This document shows, one piece after another, positions 8,318 to 15,207 of a DNA stretch of 64,000 nucleotides. Below the pieces are notes generated by a model. It did not search any database. It was not told where the DNA came from and was given only the letters and a program-made list of their open reading frames with translations. Each line of letters opens with the position of its first letter. Position 1 is the first letter of the stretch. The DNA is from Streptomyces sp. NBC_01707 (lineage in GTDB: Bacteria > Actinomycetota > Actinomycetes > Streptomycetales > Streptomycetaceae), in assembly GCF_041438805.1 (NCBI RefSeq), contig NZ_CP109190.1, positions 8,556,001 through 8,620,000 on the forward strand, read 5' to 3'. A program made the translations under genes and the position numbers.

Positions 8318-8998
8318 ATGGACGTGAACGCGAAGAACGAGATGATCGCCGTCCCGCCGGGGCCCGTGACGTTGTCGGACCGGCGGACGCAGCGGAGCTG
8401 GTCGGTCGAGCTCGCGCCCTACCTGCTGGCTGCGTTCCCGACCACTCAGGCGCAGTACGCACAGGTCACCGGTCGACGGCCGAGCAGTGGGCAGGGCGAA
8501 CGGTTGCCCGTCGAGGGCGTTTCGTGGTGGGACGCGGTCCGCTTCTGCAACGCCTTGTCCCGGCGTGAGGGGCTGGCCCCCGTCTATCGCCTCCATGCCG
8601 ACGACGAATGCATCGAGTGGGACACATCTGCCGACGGATACCGGCTACCGACCGAAGCCGAGTGGGAGCACGCGTGTCGTGCCGGTTCGGTCGATGCCCG
8701 GTACGGGCGGCTCGACGAGATCGCCTGGTACCGCGGTAACTCGCACGAGCGAATTCATGAGGTGGGCGGCAAGCAGCCCAACGCGTGGGGTCTGTACGAC
8801 ATGCTGGGCAACGTCTGGGAGTGGTGCTGGGACATCTACGACGCCGAGGTCTACGGCACCTATCGGGTGCTGCGTGGCGGTGGGTGGTTCGACGAGCACT
8901 GGAGCTGCCGGGCCTCGGTGCGGCGCCGAAGCCACCCGACCTTCCAGGTCGACGACGTGGGATTCCGCATCGCGCGTTCCGTCTTCTCCGAGGTTTGA
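8318..8998 (+). CDS. SUMF1 / formylglycine-generating-enzyme fold protein
   Basis: The 226-residue protein has the FGE-sulfatase (SUMF1) fold: PVEGVSWWDAVRFCNALS, GYRLPTEAEWEHACRAG, GLYDMLGNVWEWCWD, VLRGGGWF and VGFRIAR occur in the family order. True formylglycine-generating enzymes use a Cys-x4-Cys copper site in the segment after RGGxW. Here the segment has SCRASVRRRS, one Cys only, so sulfatase activation is unlikely. It could be a non-catalytic or differently active member (the fold also occurs in ergothioneine-pathway enzymes and ligand-binding domains). No sulfatase gene is nearby. A TATGAT box lies 9 bases before the ATG, so the leader may be only a few bases long. Confidence 0.82.
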   Translation: MDVNAKNEMIAVPPGPVTLSDRRTQRSWSVELAPYLLAAFPTTQAQYAQVTGRRPSSGQGERLPVEGVSWWDAVRFCNALSRREGLAPVYRLHADDECIEWDTSADGYRLPTEAEWEHACRAGSVDARYGRLDEIAWYRGNSHERIHEVGGKQPNAWGLYDMLGNVWEWCWDIYDAEVYGTYRVLRGGGWFDEHWSCRASVRRRSHPTFQVDDVGFRIARSVFSEV

Positions 8999-9109
8999 GA
9001 GCGACGTCGCCGGCGACCTGAGCTCCGGCTGCCCGCTGCGCGCGGACCGCCGGGCGGTTCCCGCGGCATCCGACCGGTCCCGCTGACCCGGCGACTCCCA
9101 CGAGCCGGA

Positions 9110-9286
9110 TCAGTGCCCCCGGTCCGCCGACTGCTGCGGTACGACCACCAGGAACGCGTCCTCCTCCAGGTCCATCACGACCTCGGCCGCCATGCCCTCG
9201 ACACGGCGTGCTGCCGCGAACTCCTCCGCAGGCCAGCTGCCCCGCGGACCGCCCGCCGGGAACCGCTCCAGTACTGTGCGTCGCAC
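9110..9286 (-). CDS. Small conserved-looking protein, 58 residues, unknown function
   Basis: The short gene starts at GTG 9286 with AAGGGG six bases upstream and encodes VRRTVLERFPAGG...GSWPAEEFAAARR, then GMAAEVVMDLEEDAFLVVVP. The amphipathic helix followed by a hydrophobic beta-strand, sensible codon bias and a good RBS support it being real. No domain is recognised. It ends 111 bases after the convergent SUMF1-like gene and is divergent from the P-loop/Nudix fusion gene. Confidence 0.6.
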   Translation of the reverse strand: MRRTVLERFPAGGPRGSWPAEEFAAARRVEGMAAEVVMDLEEDAFLVVVPQQSADRGH

Positions 9287-9484
9287 GGTGTACCCCTTTG
9301 CCCTCGACGGCTCCAACGACCTCCCGCCGTCGTCGTTACGGCCGGGCGGACGTCCGGATTCGTACAGTGGGACGCCCGTCGGCGGCTTCCGGCGGCCCCG
9401 TTCGTGCAACAGGATCGCCACGGTCGGGTTTTCGCGGCAGGGTGTTGCGGGCAAGCCACAGGGGGCTACGGAAGAGGGGGAACC

Positions 9485-10522
9485 GTGATCGTCTGGGTCA
9501 ACGGTGCGTTCAGCGCGGGCAAGACGAGCGCCGCGCGCGAACTGATCGAGCTGATCCCGAACAGTACTTTCTACGACCCCGAACTGATCGGCGGGGCGCT
9601 GAGGTACCTGCTGCCCCAGAAGAGACTCGCCGAGGTGACCGACTATCAGGATCTGCCGATCTGGCGGCGCATGGTGGTGGACACGGCAGCGGCTCTGCTC
9701 GCCGAGTTGCCGGGGGTGCTCGTGGTGCCGATGACGCTGCTGCGGCAGGAGTACCGCGACGAGATATTCGGAGGGCTCGCCTCCAGGCGCATTCCGGTGC
9801 ACCACGTGCTGCTCTCACCTGAGGAAACGATCCTGCGGCAGCGGATCGCCGGTCGAGATGAGGTACCGGACGACCCGGAAGCGAGCGAACGCGTACGGCA
9901 GTGGGCCTACGAGCACATCGAGCCCTACCGGGCGGCTCTCGACTGGATCACCGCGGACGCCCACACCATCGACACCAGCACACTGACCCCGCAGGAGACG
10001 GCCGAGCGCATCGCCGAGGCCGTACGCATCGGAGCGGTCGGCGCGTGCGAGATCGTGCAGACGCCCGAGCCCACCGCCGAGACCGTCGCAGCCGGGGTGC
10101 TGCTTTTCGACGAACACGACCGGGTCCTGCTCGTCGACCCCACGTACAAGCCGGGCTGGGAGTTCCCCGGGGGCGTGGTGGAGCCGGGCGAGGCACCGGC
10201 CCAGGCCGGGATACGGGAAGTGGCCGAGGAGCTAGGGATACGGCTCGACCGGATACCGAAGCTGCTGGTCGTCGACTGGGAGCCACCGAATCCGCCCGGG
10301 TACGGGGGACTGCGGCTGCTCTTCGACGGCGGCCTGCTGCACCGCGAGGAAGCGGAACGGCTGCGGCTGCCCGGCTCCGAACTGCGCGGCTGGCGGTTCG
10401 TCACCGAGGCGGAGGCGGCGACGATGCTGCCACCCATCCGGTACGAACGGCTTCGCTGGGCACTGCGGGCCCGCGAGCTGTCGACCGTGCTCAACCTGGA
10501 AGCCGGAGTCCCGGTCGGCTGA
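9485..10522 (+). CDS. P-loop kinase-like / Nudix hydrolase fusion protein
   Basis: The 345-residue protein has two enzyme halves. Residues 1-175 form an AAA_33-like P-loop domain with Walker A NGAFSAGKTS at the N-terminus, resembling small-molecule kinases or nucleotide-binding proteins. Residues about 195-335 form a Nudix domain whose box GGVVEPGEAPAQ...REVAEELG carries the REVxEE glutamates that bind metal. Substrates are unknown. GTG at 9485 is the start, with GAGGGGG just upstream. It converges on the M20 peptidase gene, separated by a strong terminator. The fusion could couple phosphorylation with cleavage of a nucleoside diphosphate derivative; this is inference. Confidence 0.85.
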   Translation: MIVWVNGAFSAGKTSAARELIELIPNSTFYDPELIGGALRYLLPQKRLAEVTDYQDLPIWRRMVVDTAAALLAELPGVLVVPMTLLRQEYRDEIFGGLASRRIPVHHVLLSPEETILRQRIAGRDEVPDDPEASERVRQWAYEHIEPYRAALDWITADAHTIDTSTLTPQETAERIAEAVRIGAVGACEIVQTPEPTAETVAAGVLLFDEHDRVLLVDPTYKPGWEFPGGVVEPGEAPAQAGIREVAEELGIRLDRIPKLLVVDWEPPNPPGYGGLRLLFDGGLLHREEAERLRLPGSELRGWRFVTEAEAATMLPPIRYERLRWALRARELSTVLNLEAGVPVG

Positions 10523-10544
10523 CGCCCGCAACACCGCCGCGGAG

Positions 10545-10575
10545 TGCTCCCGCCGGCGCCGGACCGGCGGGAGCA
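10545..10575. terminator. Bidirectional hairpin terminator
   Basis: TGCTCCCGCCGG (10545-10556) and CCGGCGGGAGCA (10564-10575) form perfect 12-bp arms around a 7-base loop, between the convergent P-loop/Nudix and M20 peptidase genes. Confidence 0.85.
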
Positions 10576-10583
10576 ATGCGGGA

Positions 10584-11948
10584 TCAGGCCCCCTTGGACT
10601 CCGCGTAGTTCCGCAGGAAGAGCGCCTCGGCGACCGACAGCCGCTCCAGCTCCTCGGGCGACACGCTCTCGTTCACCGCGTGGATCTGGGCCTCCGGCTC
10701 GCTCAGGCCGATCAGCAGGATCTCCGCCTCCGGGTAGAGCGTCGCGAGAGTGTTGCAGAGCGGAATCGAGCCGCCCATGCCGGACGACTGCATCTTCTCG
10801 CCGGGGTAGGCGATCTCCATGGCCTGCGCCATCGAGGCGTACGCGGGGCTGGAGATGTCCGCGCGGAACGGCTGGCCCTGGCCCACCTGCTCGACGGCCA
10901 CCCGCGCACCCCACGGGGCGTGCGCCTTCAGATGGGCGGTCAGCAGCCTTGTCGCCTCGGCGGCGTCCTGGCCCGGCGGCACCCGCAGGCTGACCTGCGC
11001 CCGCGCCGTCGCCTGCAGCGACGGCGTCGCGCCGACCACGGGCGGGCAGTCGATGCCGATGACGGTGACGGCGGGCCGGGCCCAGATGCGGTCGGCGACC
11101 GTCCCCGTGCCGATCAGCTCCACGCCGTCGAGCACCTTCGCGTCCGTACGGAACTCGGCCTCCGGGTACTGCAGTCCTTCCCAGTCGGCGTCCGTGACGA
11201 GCCCGTCGACGGTCGTGGTGCCGTCCTCGGCGCGCAGCGACGCCAGCAGGTGGATCATCGCGGCCAGCGCGTCGGGCGCGGCGCCGCCGAACTGCCCGGA
11301 GTGCAGGTTGCCTTCAAGGGTGTCGAGCGTGACGCGGAGCATCGTCATCCCGCGCAGCGTCGCGGTGACCGTCGGCAGACCGACCCGGAAGTTGCCCGTG
11401 TCGCCGATGACGATGGTGTCCGCGGCCAGCAGGTCGGGGTGCGCCTCCGCGTACCGCTCCAGACCGCCGGTGCCCTGCTCCTCCGAGCCTTCGGCGATCA
11501 CCTTGACGGAGACCGGGACGCCGCCGTCGGCCTTGAGCGCGCGCAGGGCGAGGAGGTGCATGATGAAGCCGCCCTTGCAGTCCGCCGCGCCGCGGCCGAA
11601 CCAGCGGCCGTCGCGTTCCGTCAGCTCGAACGGCGGGGAGAGCCAGGCGGACTCGTCGAGCGGCGGCTGCACGTCGTAGTGCGCGTAGAGCAGCACGGTC
11701 GGGGCGCCGGCCGGACCGGGCAGGAAGCCGTAGACCGACTGGGTGCCGTCGGGGGTGTCGAGCAGGGCGACGTCCTGGAAGTCCTCGGCGCGCAGTGCGT
11801 CGGCGACCCAGTTGGCGGCCGCCTCGCATTCGCTCTTCGGGAACTGCGCGGGATCCGCCACCGACTGGAAGGCCACCAGCTCGGCCAGCTCCGCCTTGGC
11901 GCGGGGCATCAGCGAGGCGACAGTCTCGGAAATCGGATGGGCGGTCAT
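10584..11948 (-). CDS. M20 family dipeptidase/metallopeptidase
   Basis: The 454-residue cytosolic zinc peptidase belongs to the M20 group that includes ArgE/DapE/carnosinase-type dipeptidases. Metal ligands are visible: His in LLYAHYDVQPP, bridging Asp in GRGAADCKGG, the catalytic/ligand glutamates in EGSEEQGTGG, Asp in IGDTGNF, and the final His in QIHAVNE. The dimerisation (lid) domain sits in the middle, beginning near GNLHSGQFGG. GAGGAG lies 7 bases before the ATG at 11948. It is monocistronic, with a terminator shared with the convergent neighbour. It probably clears dipeptides; the exact substrate is not predictable. Confidence 0.92.
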   Translation of the reverse strand: MTAHPISETVASLMPRAKAELAELVAFQSVADPAQFPKSECEAAANWVADALRAEDFQDVALLDTPDGTQSVYGFLPGPAGAPTVLLYAHYDVQPPLDESAWLSPPFELTERDGRWFGRGAADCKGGFIMHLLALRALKADGGVPVSVKVIAEGSEEQGTGGLERYAEAHPDLLAADTIVIGDTGNFRVGLPTVTATLRGMTMLRVTLDTLEGNLHSGQFGGAAPDALAAMIHLLASLRAEDGTTTVDGLVTDADWEGLQYPEAEFRTDAKVLDGVELIGTGTVADRIWARPAVTVIGIDCPPVVGATPSLQATARAQVSLRVPPGQDAAEATRLLTAHLKAHAPWGARVAVEQVGQGQPFRADISSPAYASMAQAMEIAYPGEKMQSSGMGGSIPLCNTLATLYPEAEILLIGLSEPEAQIHAVNESVSPEELERLSVAEALFLRNYAESKGA

Positions 11949-12132
11949 GGGCACGCTCCTCGTGGGTGCGACGTTATGTGTACGAATCCGTCTGCACGAA
12001 CGCCGTGGATGCGGCGTTGCATGTATGGCGAACGCACGGTCGATCCTCCCACAGCGGGGGACGGCCGCAACGCGCCGTAGGATGCCGTGAGCAGTGTGGG
12101 CCACTGGTCGGGATCGGGAGCAGAAGCACATC

Positions 12133-13347
12133 GTGAGCAGCGAGAACGCAGACGCCGGACGTGAGCCGGAAGAGTCGTCCGTGTGGGACGTCGTCGTAGT
12201 CGGCGCCGGGCCGGCCGGAGCCTCCGCGGCATACGCGGCGGCGGTAGCCGGCCGACGGGTATTGCTGCTGGAGAAGGCGGAACTGCCCCGGTACAAGACC
12301 TGCGGCGGCGGCATCATCGGATATTCGCGTGATGCGCTGCCACCCGGATTCGAACTGCCGTTGCAGGACCGGATCCACGCGGTGACGTTCTCGCTCAACG
12401 GCAGGCTGGCGCGGACGCGCCGTTCCAAGCGGATGCTCTTCGGGCTCATCAACCGGCCCGAGTTCGACGCCGGTCTGGTCGAGGAGGCACAGAAGGCGGG
12501 CGCCGAACTCCGGACCGGAGTGACGGTGACACGGGTCGAGCAGCACGGCGCCGCGGTCCCGGACCGGCGCACGGTCGCCGTGGTGCTGTCCGGCGGCGAG
12601 ACCGTCCTCGCCCGTGCGGTCGTCGGCGCCGACGGCAGCGCGGGACGCATAGGGGCCCATGTCGGGGTGAAGCTCGACCAGGTGGACCTCGGCCTGGAGT
12701 CGGAGATCCCGGTCCCGGCGACGGTCGCGGAGGACTGGGCGGGGCGGGTGCTGATCGACTGGGGCCCGATGCCCGGTAGTTACGGCTGGGTGTTCCCGAA
12801 GGGCGACACCCTGACCGTCGGTGTGATCTCGGCGCGCGGCGATGGCGCGGGGACCAAGCGGTATCTCGAGGACTTCATCGCCCGGCTCGGCCTCGCCGGT
12901 TTCGAGCCGAAGATTTCCTCCGGTCATCTCACGCGCTGCCGCAGCGACGATTCGCCGCTGTCGCGCGGGCGGGTGCTCGTCTGCGGCGACGCGGCCGGCC
13001 TGCTGGAGCCGTGGACCCGTGAAGGCATCTCGTTCGCGTTGCGTTCGGGGCGGCTCGCCGGTGAGTGGGCGGTCCGGATCGCGGAGTCGCACGACGCGGT
13101 GGACGCCCGCCGCCAGGCGCTCAACTACGCGTTCGCCATCAAGGCCGGACTCGGCGTCGAGATGGGTGTCGGCAGGCGCATGCTGAAGCTCTTCGAGCGC
13201 CGCCCGGGCATACTGCACGCGGTGCTGACCGGATTCCGCCCGGCCTGGAAGGCGTTCGCCGGGATCACCCGCGGGACCACTTCGCTGGCCGAGCTGGTCC
13301 GTACGCATCCGCTGGCGCAGCGCGCCCTGTCGGCGATGGACCGCTAG
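12133..13347 (+). CDS. Geranylgeranyl-reductase family FAD protein
   Basis: The 404-residue flavoprotein has the dinucleotide-binding motif VVGAGPAGASAAYAAA at its N-terminus, the YKTCGGG segment typical of geranylgeranyl/digeranylgeranyl reductases, and the second FAD motif VLVCGDAAGLLEPWTREGI. Related enzymes saturate isoprenoid chains such as menaquinone side chains or lipid precursors. GTG 12133 is favoured, with GGGAG 12 bases upstream; GTG 12094 is an alternative. A TAGGAT box at 12078-12083 is a likely -10 element. The TAG stop lies inside the first bases of a mobile-looking repeat (13344-13570), so the original C-terminus may have been altered by the insertion. Confidence 0.88.
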   Translation: MSSENADAGREPEESSVWDVVVVGAGPAGASAAYAAAVAGRRVLLLEKAELPRYKTCGGGIIGYSRDALPPGFELPLQDRIHAVTFSLNGRLARTRRSKRMLFGLINRPEFDAGLVEEAQKAGAELRTGVTVTRVEQHGAAVPDRRTVAVVLSGGETVLARAVVGADGSAGRIGAHVGVKLDQVDLGLESEIPVPATVAEDWAGRVLIDWGPMPGSYGWVFPKGDTLTVGVISARGDGAGTKRYLEDFIARLGLAGFEPKISSGHLTRCRSDDSPLSRGRVLVCGDAAGLLEPWTREGISFALRSGRLAGEWAVRIAESHDAVDARRQALNYAFAIKAGLGVEMGVGRRMLKLFERRPGILHAVLTGFRPAWKAFAGITRGTTSLAELVRTHPLAQRALSAMDR

Positions 13348-13570
13348 GGCCTCCCGTTCGGATCATGCTGGGCTCACGGGGGCCGGCACGCGGATCTGCC
13401 GCGTTGTCGTGGGTCTTCCCCGAGCTCTCGGCTTCGATCGAGCAGGGGAGACCCCCTGCGCTCCGCGTGGGCCCCTTCGTCCGCCTTGCAGCCGCACGCA
13501 CCACGGTGACATCAGCCGCTGCGCGGCGGGCCGCTCCCTGAGCCGGCCTGATCCGGACGAAGGACCCTGG
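13344..13570 (+). repeat. MITE-like repeat with terminal inverted repeats, copy A
   Basis: The element of about 227 bp begins CTAGGGCCTCCCGTTCGGAT and ends with ATCCGGACGAAGGACCCTGG. Its two ends are imperfect inverted repeats of each other (20 of 28 bases agree, by eye). An almost full-length related copy lies in the opposite orientation at 25536-25745 and one end alone at 49976-50018. It has no coding capacity of its own. The CTAG end forms the stop codon of the upstream flavoprotein gene. Confidence 0.75.
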
Positions 13571-13763
13571 ACGGACGTGGGGAAGGGTCCGCACCGACGG
13601 GCCGACGGGCCGATGGGCAGGCGGAGTCCGGAGGAGCCGGAAGGTTCGAAAAGGCGGACCGGCAGGCAAGCGGCGGCCGGGACGAGCTGGAAGGCCCTCA
13701 GCGGCAGGGGTGACGTAGGGCGTGACCGGCCCGGTCCGGGCCGGATGCGGGTACTCCGGTCCG
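13348..13763. other. Intergenic region: repeat copy A and a terminator palindrome
   Basis: There is no gene. The first 220 bases are the dispersed repeat. The remainder carries the palindrome at 13726-13744 and otherwise nothing recognisable. Confidence 0.7.
13726..13744 (-). terminator. Palindromic terminator of the nitroreductase-family gene
   Basis: CCGGCCCGG (13726-13734) and CCGGGCCGG (13736-13744) are exact reverse complements around one base, 20 bases past the stop of the leftward gene ending at 13764. Confidence 0.5.
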
Positions 13764-14213
13764 TCAGGCCTCGATCGTGACCCGGAAGATCGGGTGGTCG
13801 GGGGCGATGCGGCGCAGCTCCTCGACGGACGAGTCCGGGCCGACGCCGCCGAAGAAGACGCCGACCTCCGCCTTCCACCGCTTGAGGTACGCCCGCAGCA
13901 GCTCGGGCTTCTCGTCGTCTGGAACCTCGGTGGCGGTGAAGACGTCGACCTTCTTGCCCAGGTGGAGCTCGCCGCCGCCGGCCGCGCGCATGTTGTGCGT
14001 CCACTGGACGTGGCCACGGGGCGCCACGAGGTACCGCCGGCCTTCCACGGTCAGGAGGTTGACCGGGGTACGGCGCCACTCGCCGCTCTTGCGGCCGCGG
14101 ACGGCCAGGACCCGCGAGCCCCAGACGCTGATGCCGCGCCGGGTGATCCAGGCGATGGTGCGGTTGAGGACGTTGACGGTGAACCAACCGGGCTTCTGAA
14201 CGTGCACGGACAT
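13764..14213 (-). CDS. Deazaflavin-dependent nitroreductase-family oxidoreductase
   Basis: The 149-residue protein is of the Ddn/F420-dependent split-barrel family common in actinobacteria: VLAVRGRKSGEWRRTPVNLL, YLVAPRGHVQWTHNMRA and the C-terminal DHPIFRVTIEA are typical. Such enzymes use F420H2 to reduce quinones or nitro-compounds at the membrane; the natural substrate is unknown. AAGGGG precedes the ATG at 14213. It is divergent from a TetR regulator gene with two copies of a palindromic motif in the shared 130-bp region, so it is probably that regulator's target. Confidence 0.88.
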   Translation of the reverse strand: MSVHVQKPGWFTVNVLNRTIAWITRRGISVWGSRVLAVRGRKSGEWRRTPVNLLTVEGRRYLVAPRGHVQWTHNMRAAGGGELHLGKKVDVFTATEVPDDEKPELLRAYLKRWKAEVGVFFGGVGPDSSVEELRRIAPDHPIFRVTIEA

Positions 14214-14236
14214 CGAGATTCCCCTTCGGAAAGTGT

Positions 14237-14250
14237 GAGCACTGCTCTCG
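14237..14250. promoter_or_regulatory. Putative TetR operator, copy 1
   Basis: GAGCACTGCTCTCG contains the near-palindrome GAGCACTGCTC and is repeated exactly at 14290-14303. It lies 24 bases upstream of the nitroreductase-family start in the shared divergent promoter region. Confidence 0.55.
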
Positions 14251-14289
14251 CTTGAGATCAGTGTGCACGTGCTTGGTGCTCAAAAGCAA

Positions 14290-14303
14290 GAGCACTGCTC
14301 TCG
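14290..14303. promoter_or_regulatory. Putative TetR operator, copy 2
   Basis: The second exact copy of GAGCACTGCTCTCG, 53 bases from the first (about five helical turns) and 41 bases upstream of the TetR start codon. With its flanks (AGAGCA-CTGCTCT) the dyad is slightly better than in copy 1. Confidence 0.55.
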
Positions 14304-14343
14304 TTATTGGTCGGTGCTCCGGGTTCATGGCAGACTGATCGCC

Positions 14344-15081
14344 ATGAGCACCATCCGAGGAGCCAGGGAACGGGCCCGTATCGAAGTCACCGCCGCCATC
14401 AAGGACGAGGCGAGGAAGCAACTCGCGGCCGACGGCGCCGCAAGACTTTCCCTGCGCGCCGTCGCCCGTGAACTGGGCATGGTCTCGTCCGCGCTCTACC
14501 GCTACTTCCCCAGCCGCGACGAACTGCTCACGGCCTTGATCGTGGATGCGTACGACGCCGTGGGCGAGGCCGCCGAAGCCGCCGACCGGGCATCCTGCGC
14601 AGGACCTTCCGCCTCCGCCCGCCCCCTCGCCAGGTGGATCGCGGTCGCCTGCGCGGTACGCGACTGGGCCCTCGCCCACCCCCATGAGTACGGTCTGATC
14701 TACGGTTCGCCGGTGCCCGGTTACACCGCGCCCCAGGCGACCGTCGGCCCCGCCTCCCGCGTCGGCTTCGTCCTCATCGCGATCGTCGGCGACGCCCATC
14801 GCACGGACGGCCTCGCGCTGCCGCCGCTCGCCGCCGAGCTGCGTGGCGAGGCCGCACGGATGGCCGCCGACTTCGCCCCCGACCTCCCACCGGCGGTGGT
14901 CCCCCCGCTCGTGGCCGCGTGGTCGCAGCTCTTCGGACTGATCTCCTTCGAGATCTTCGGGCAGTTCAACCGGCTCGTCGAGGAGCGGGAGGCCTTTTTC
15001 CGGCAGGCCGTGGGCGAACTGGCGCGTCACGTCGGACTGCTCGGTGAGCGGGGCGGTCGCAAGACGGGCACCGGCGCCTGA
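14344..15081 (+). CDS. TetR family transcriptional regulator
   Basis: A 245-residue repressor-type protein. The N-terminal helix-turn-helix reads LSLRAVARELGMVSSALYRYF followed by PSRDELLTALI. The C-terminal ligand domain is of the type common in actinobacterial regulators and ends near VGELARHVGLLG. The ATG at 14344 starts at the usual distance before the HTH; an upstream in-frame ATG at 14263 would run through the operator region and is rejected. It probably controls itself and the divergent nitroreductase-family gene through the paired motifs at 14237 and 14290. The ligand is unknown. Confidence 0.9.
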   Translation: MSTIRGARERARIEVTAAIKDEARKQLAADGAARLSLRAVARELGMVSSALYRYFPSRDELLTALIVDAYDAVGEAAEAADRASCAGPSASARPLARWIAVACAVRDWALAHPHEYGLIYGSPVPGYTAPQATVGPASRVGFVLIAIVGDAHRTDGLALPPLAAELRGEAARMAADFAPDLPPAVVPPLVAAWSQLFGLISFEIFGQFNRLVEEREAFFRQAVGELARHVGLLGERGGRKTGTGA

Positions 15082-15194
15082 GCCGGCCGCGGCCCCTTGC
15101 CCCGCCCTGCTCGCAAACCGTGCCGACCGTGTACTCCGCTGGGAGTACGCGTGATCGCCACGCCCGGCTGACGCCGCTGGCGTGGCCCGCCGTC

Positions 15195-15200
15195 TAGCGT
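15195..15200 (+). promoter_or_regulatory. -10 box of a probable leaderless promoter (histidine kinase)
   Basis: TAGCGT fits TANNNT and ends 7 bases before the ATG at 15208. No Shine-Dalgarno sequence is present. Confidence 0.5.
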
Positions 15201-15207
15201 TGCCGGT

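Noticed and set aside
10680..12080. A 466-codon plus-strand frame opposite the M20 peptidase
   Set aside because: Antisense shadow of a gene with all metal ligands.
13265..14017. Apparent gene overlapping the repeat at 13.4 kb, similar to one at 25.6 kb
   Set aside because: The similarity comes from the non-coding dispersed repeat present in both places.
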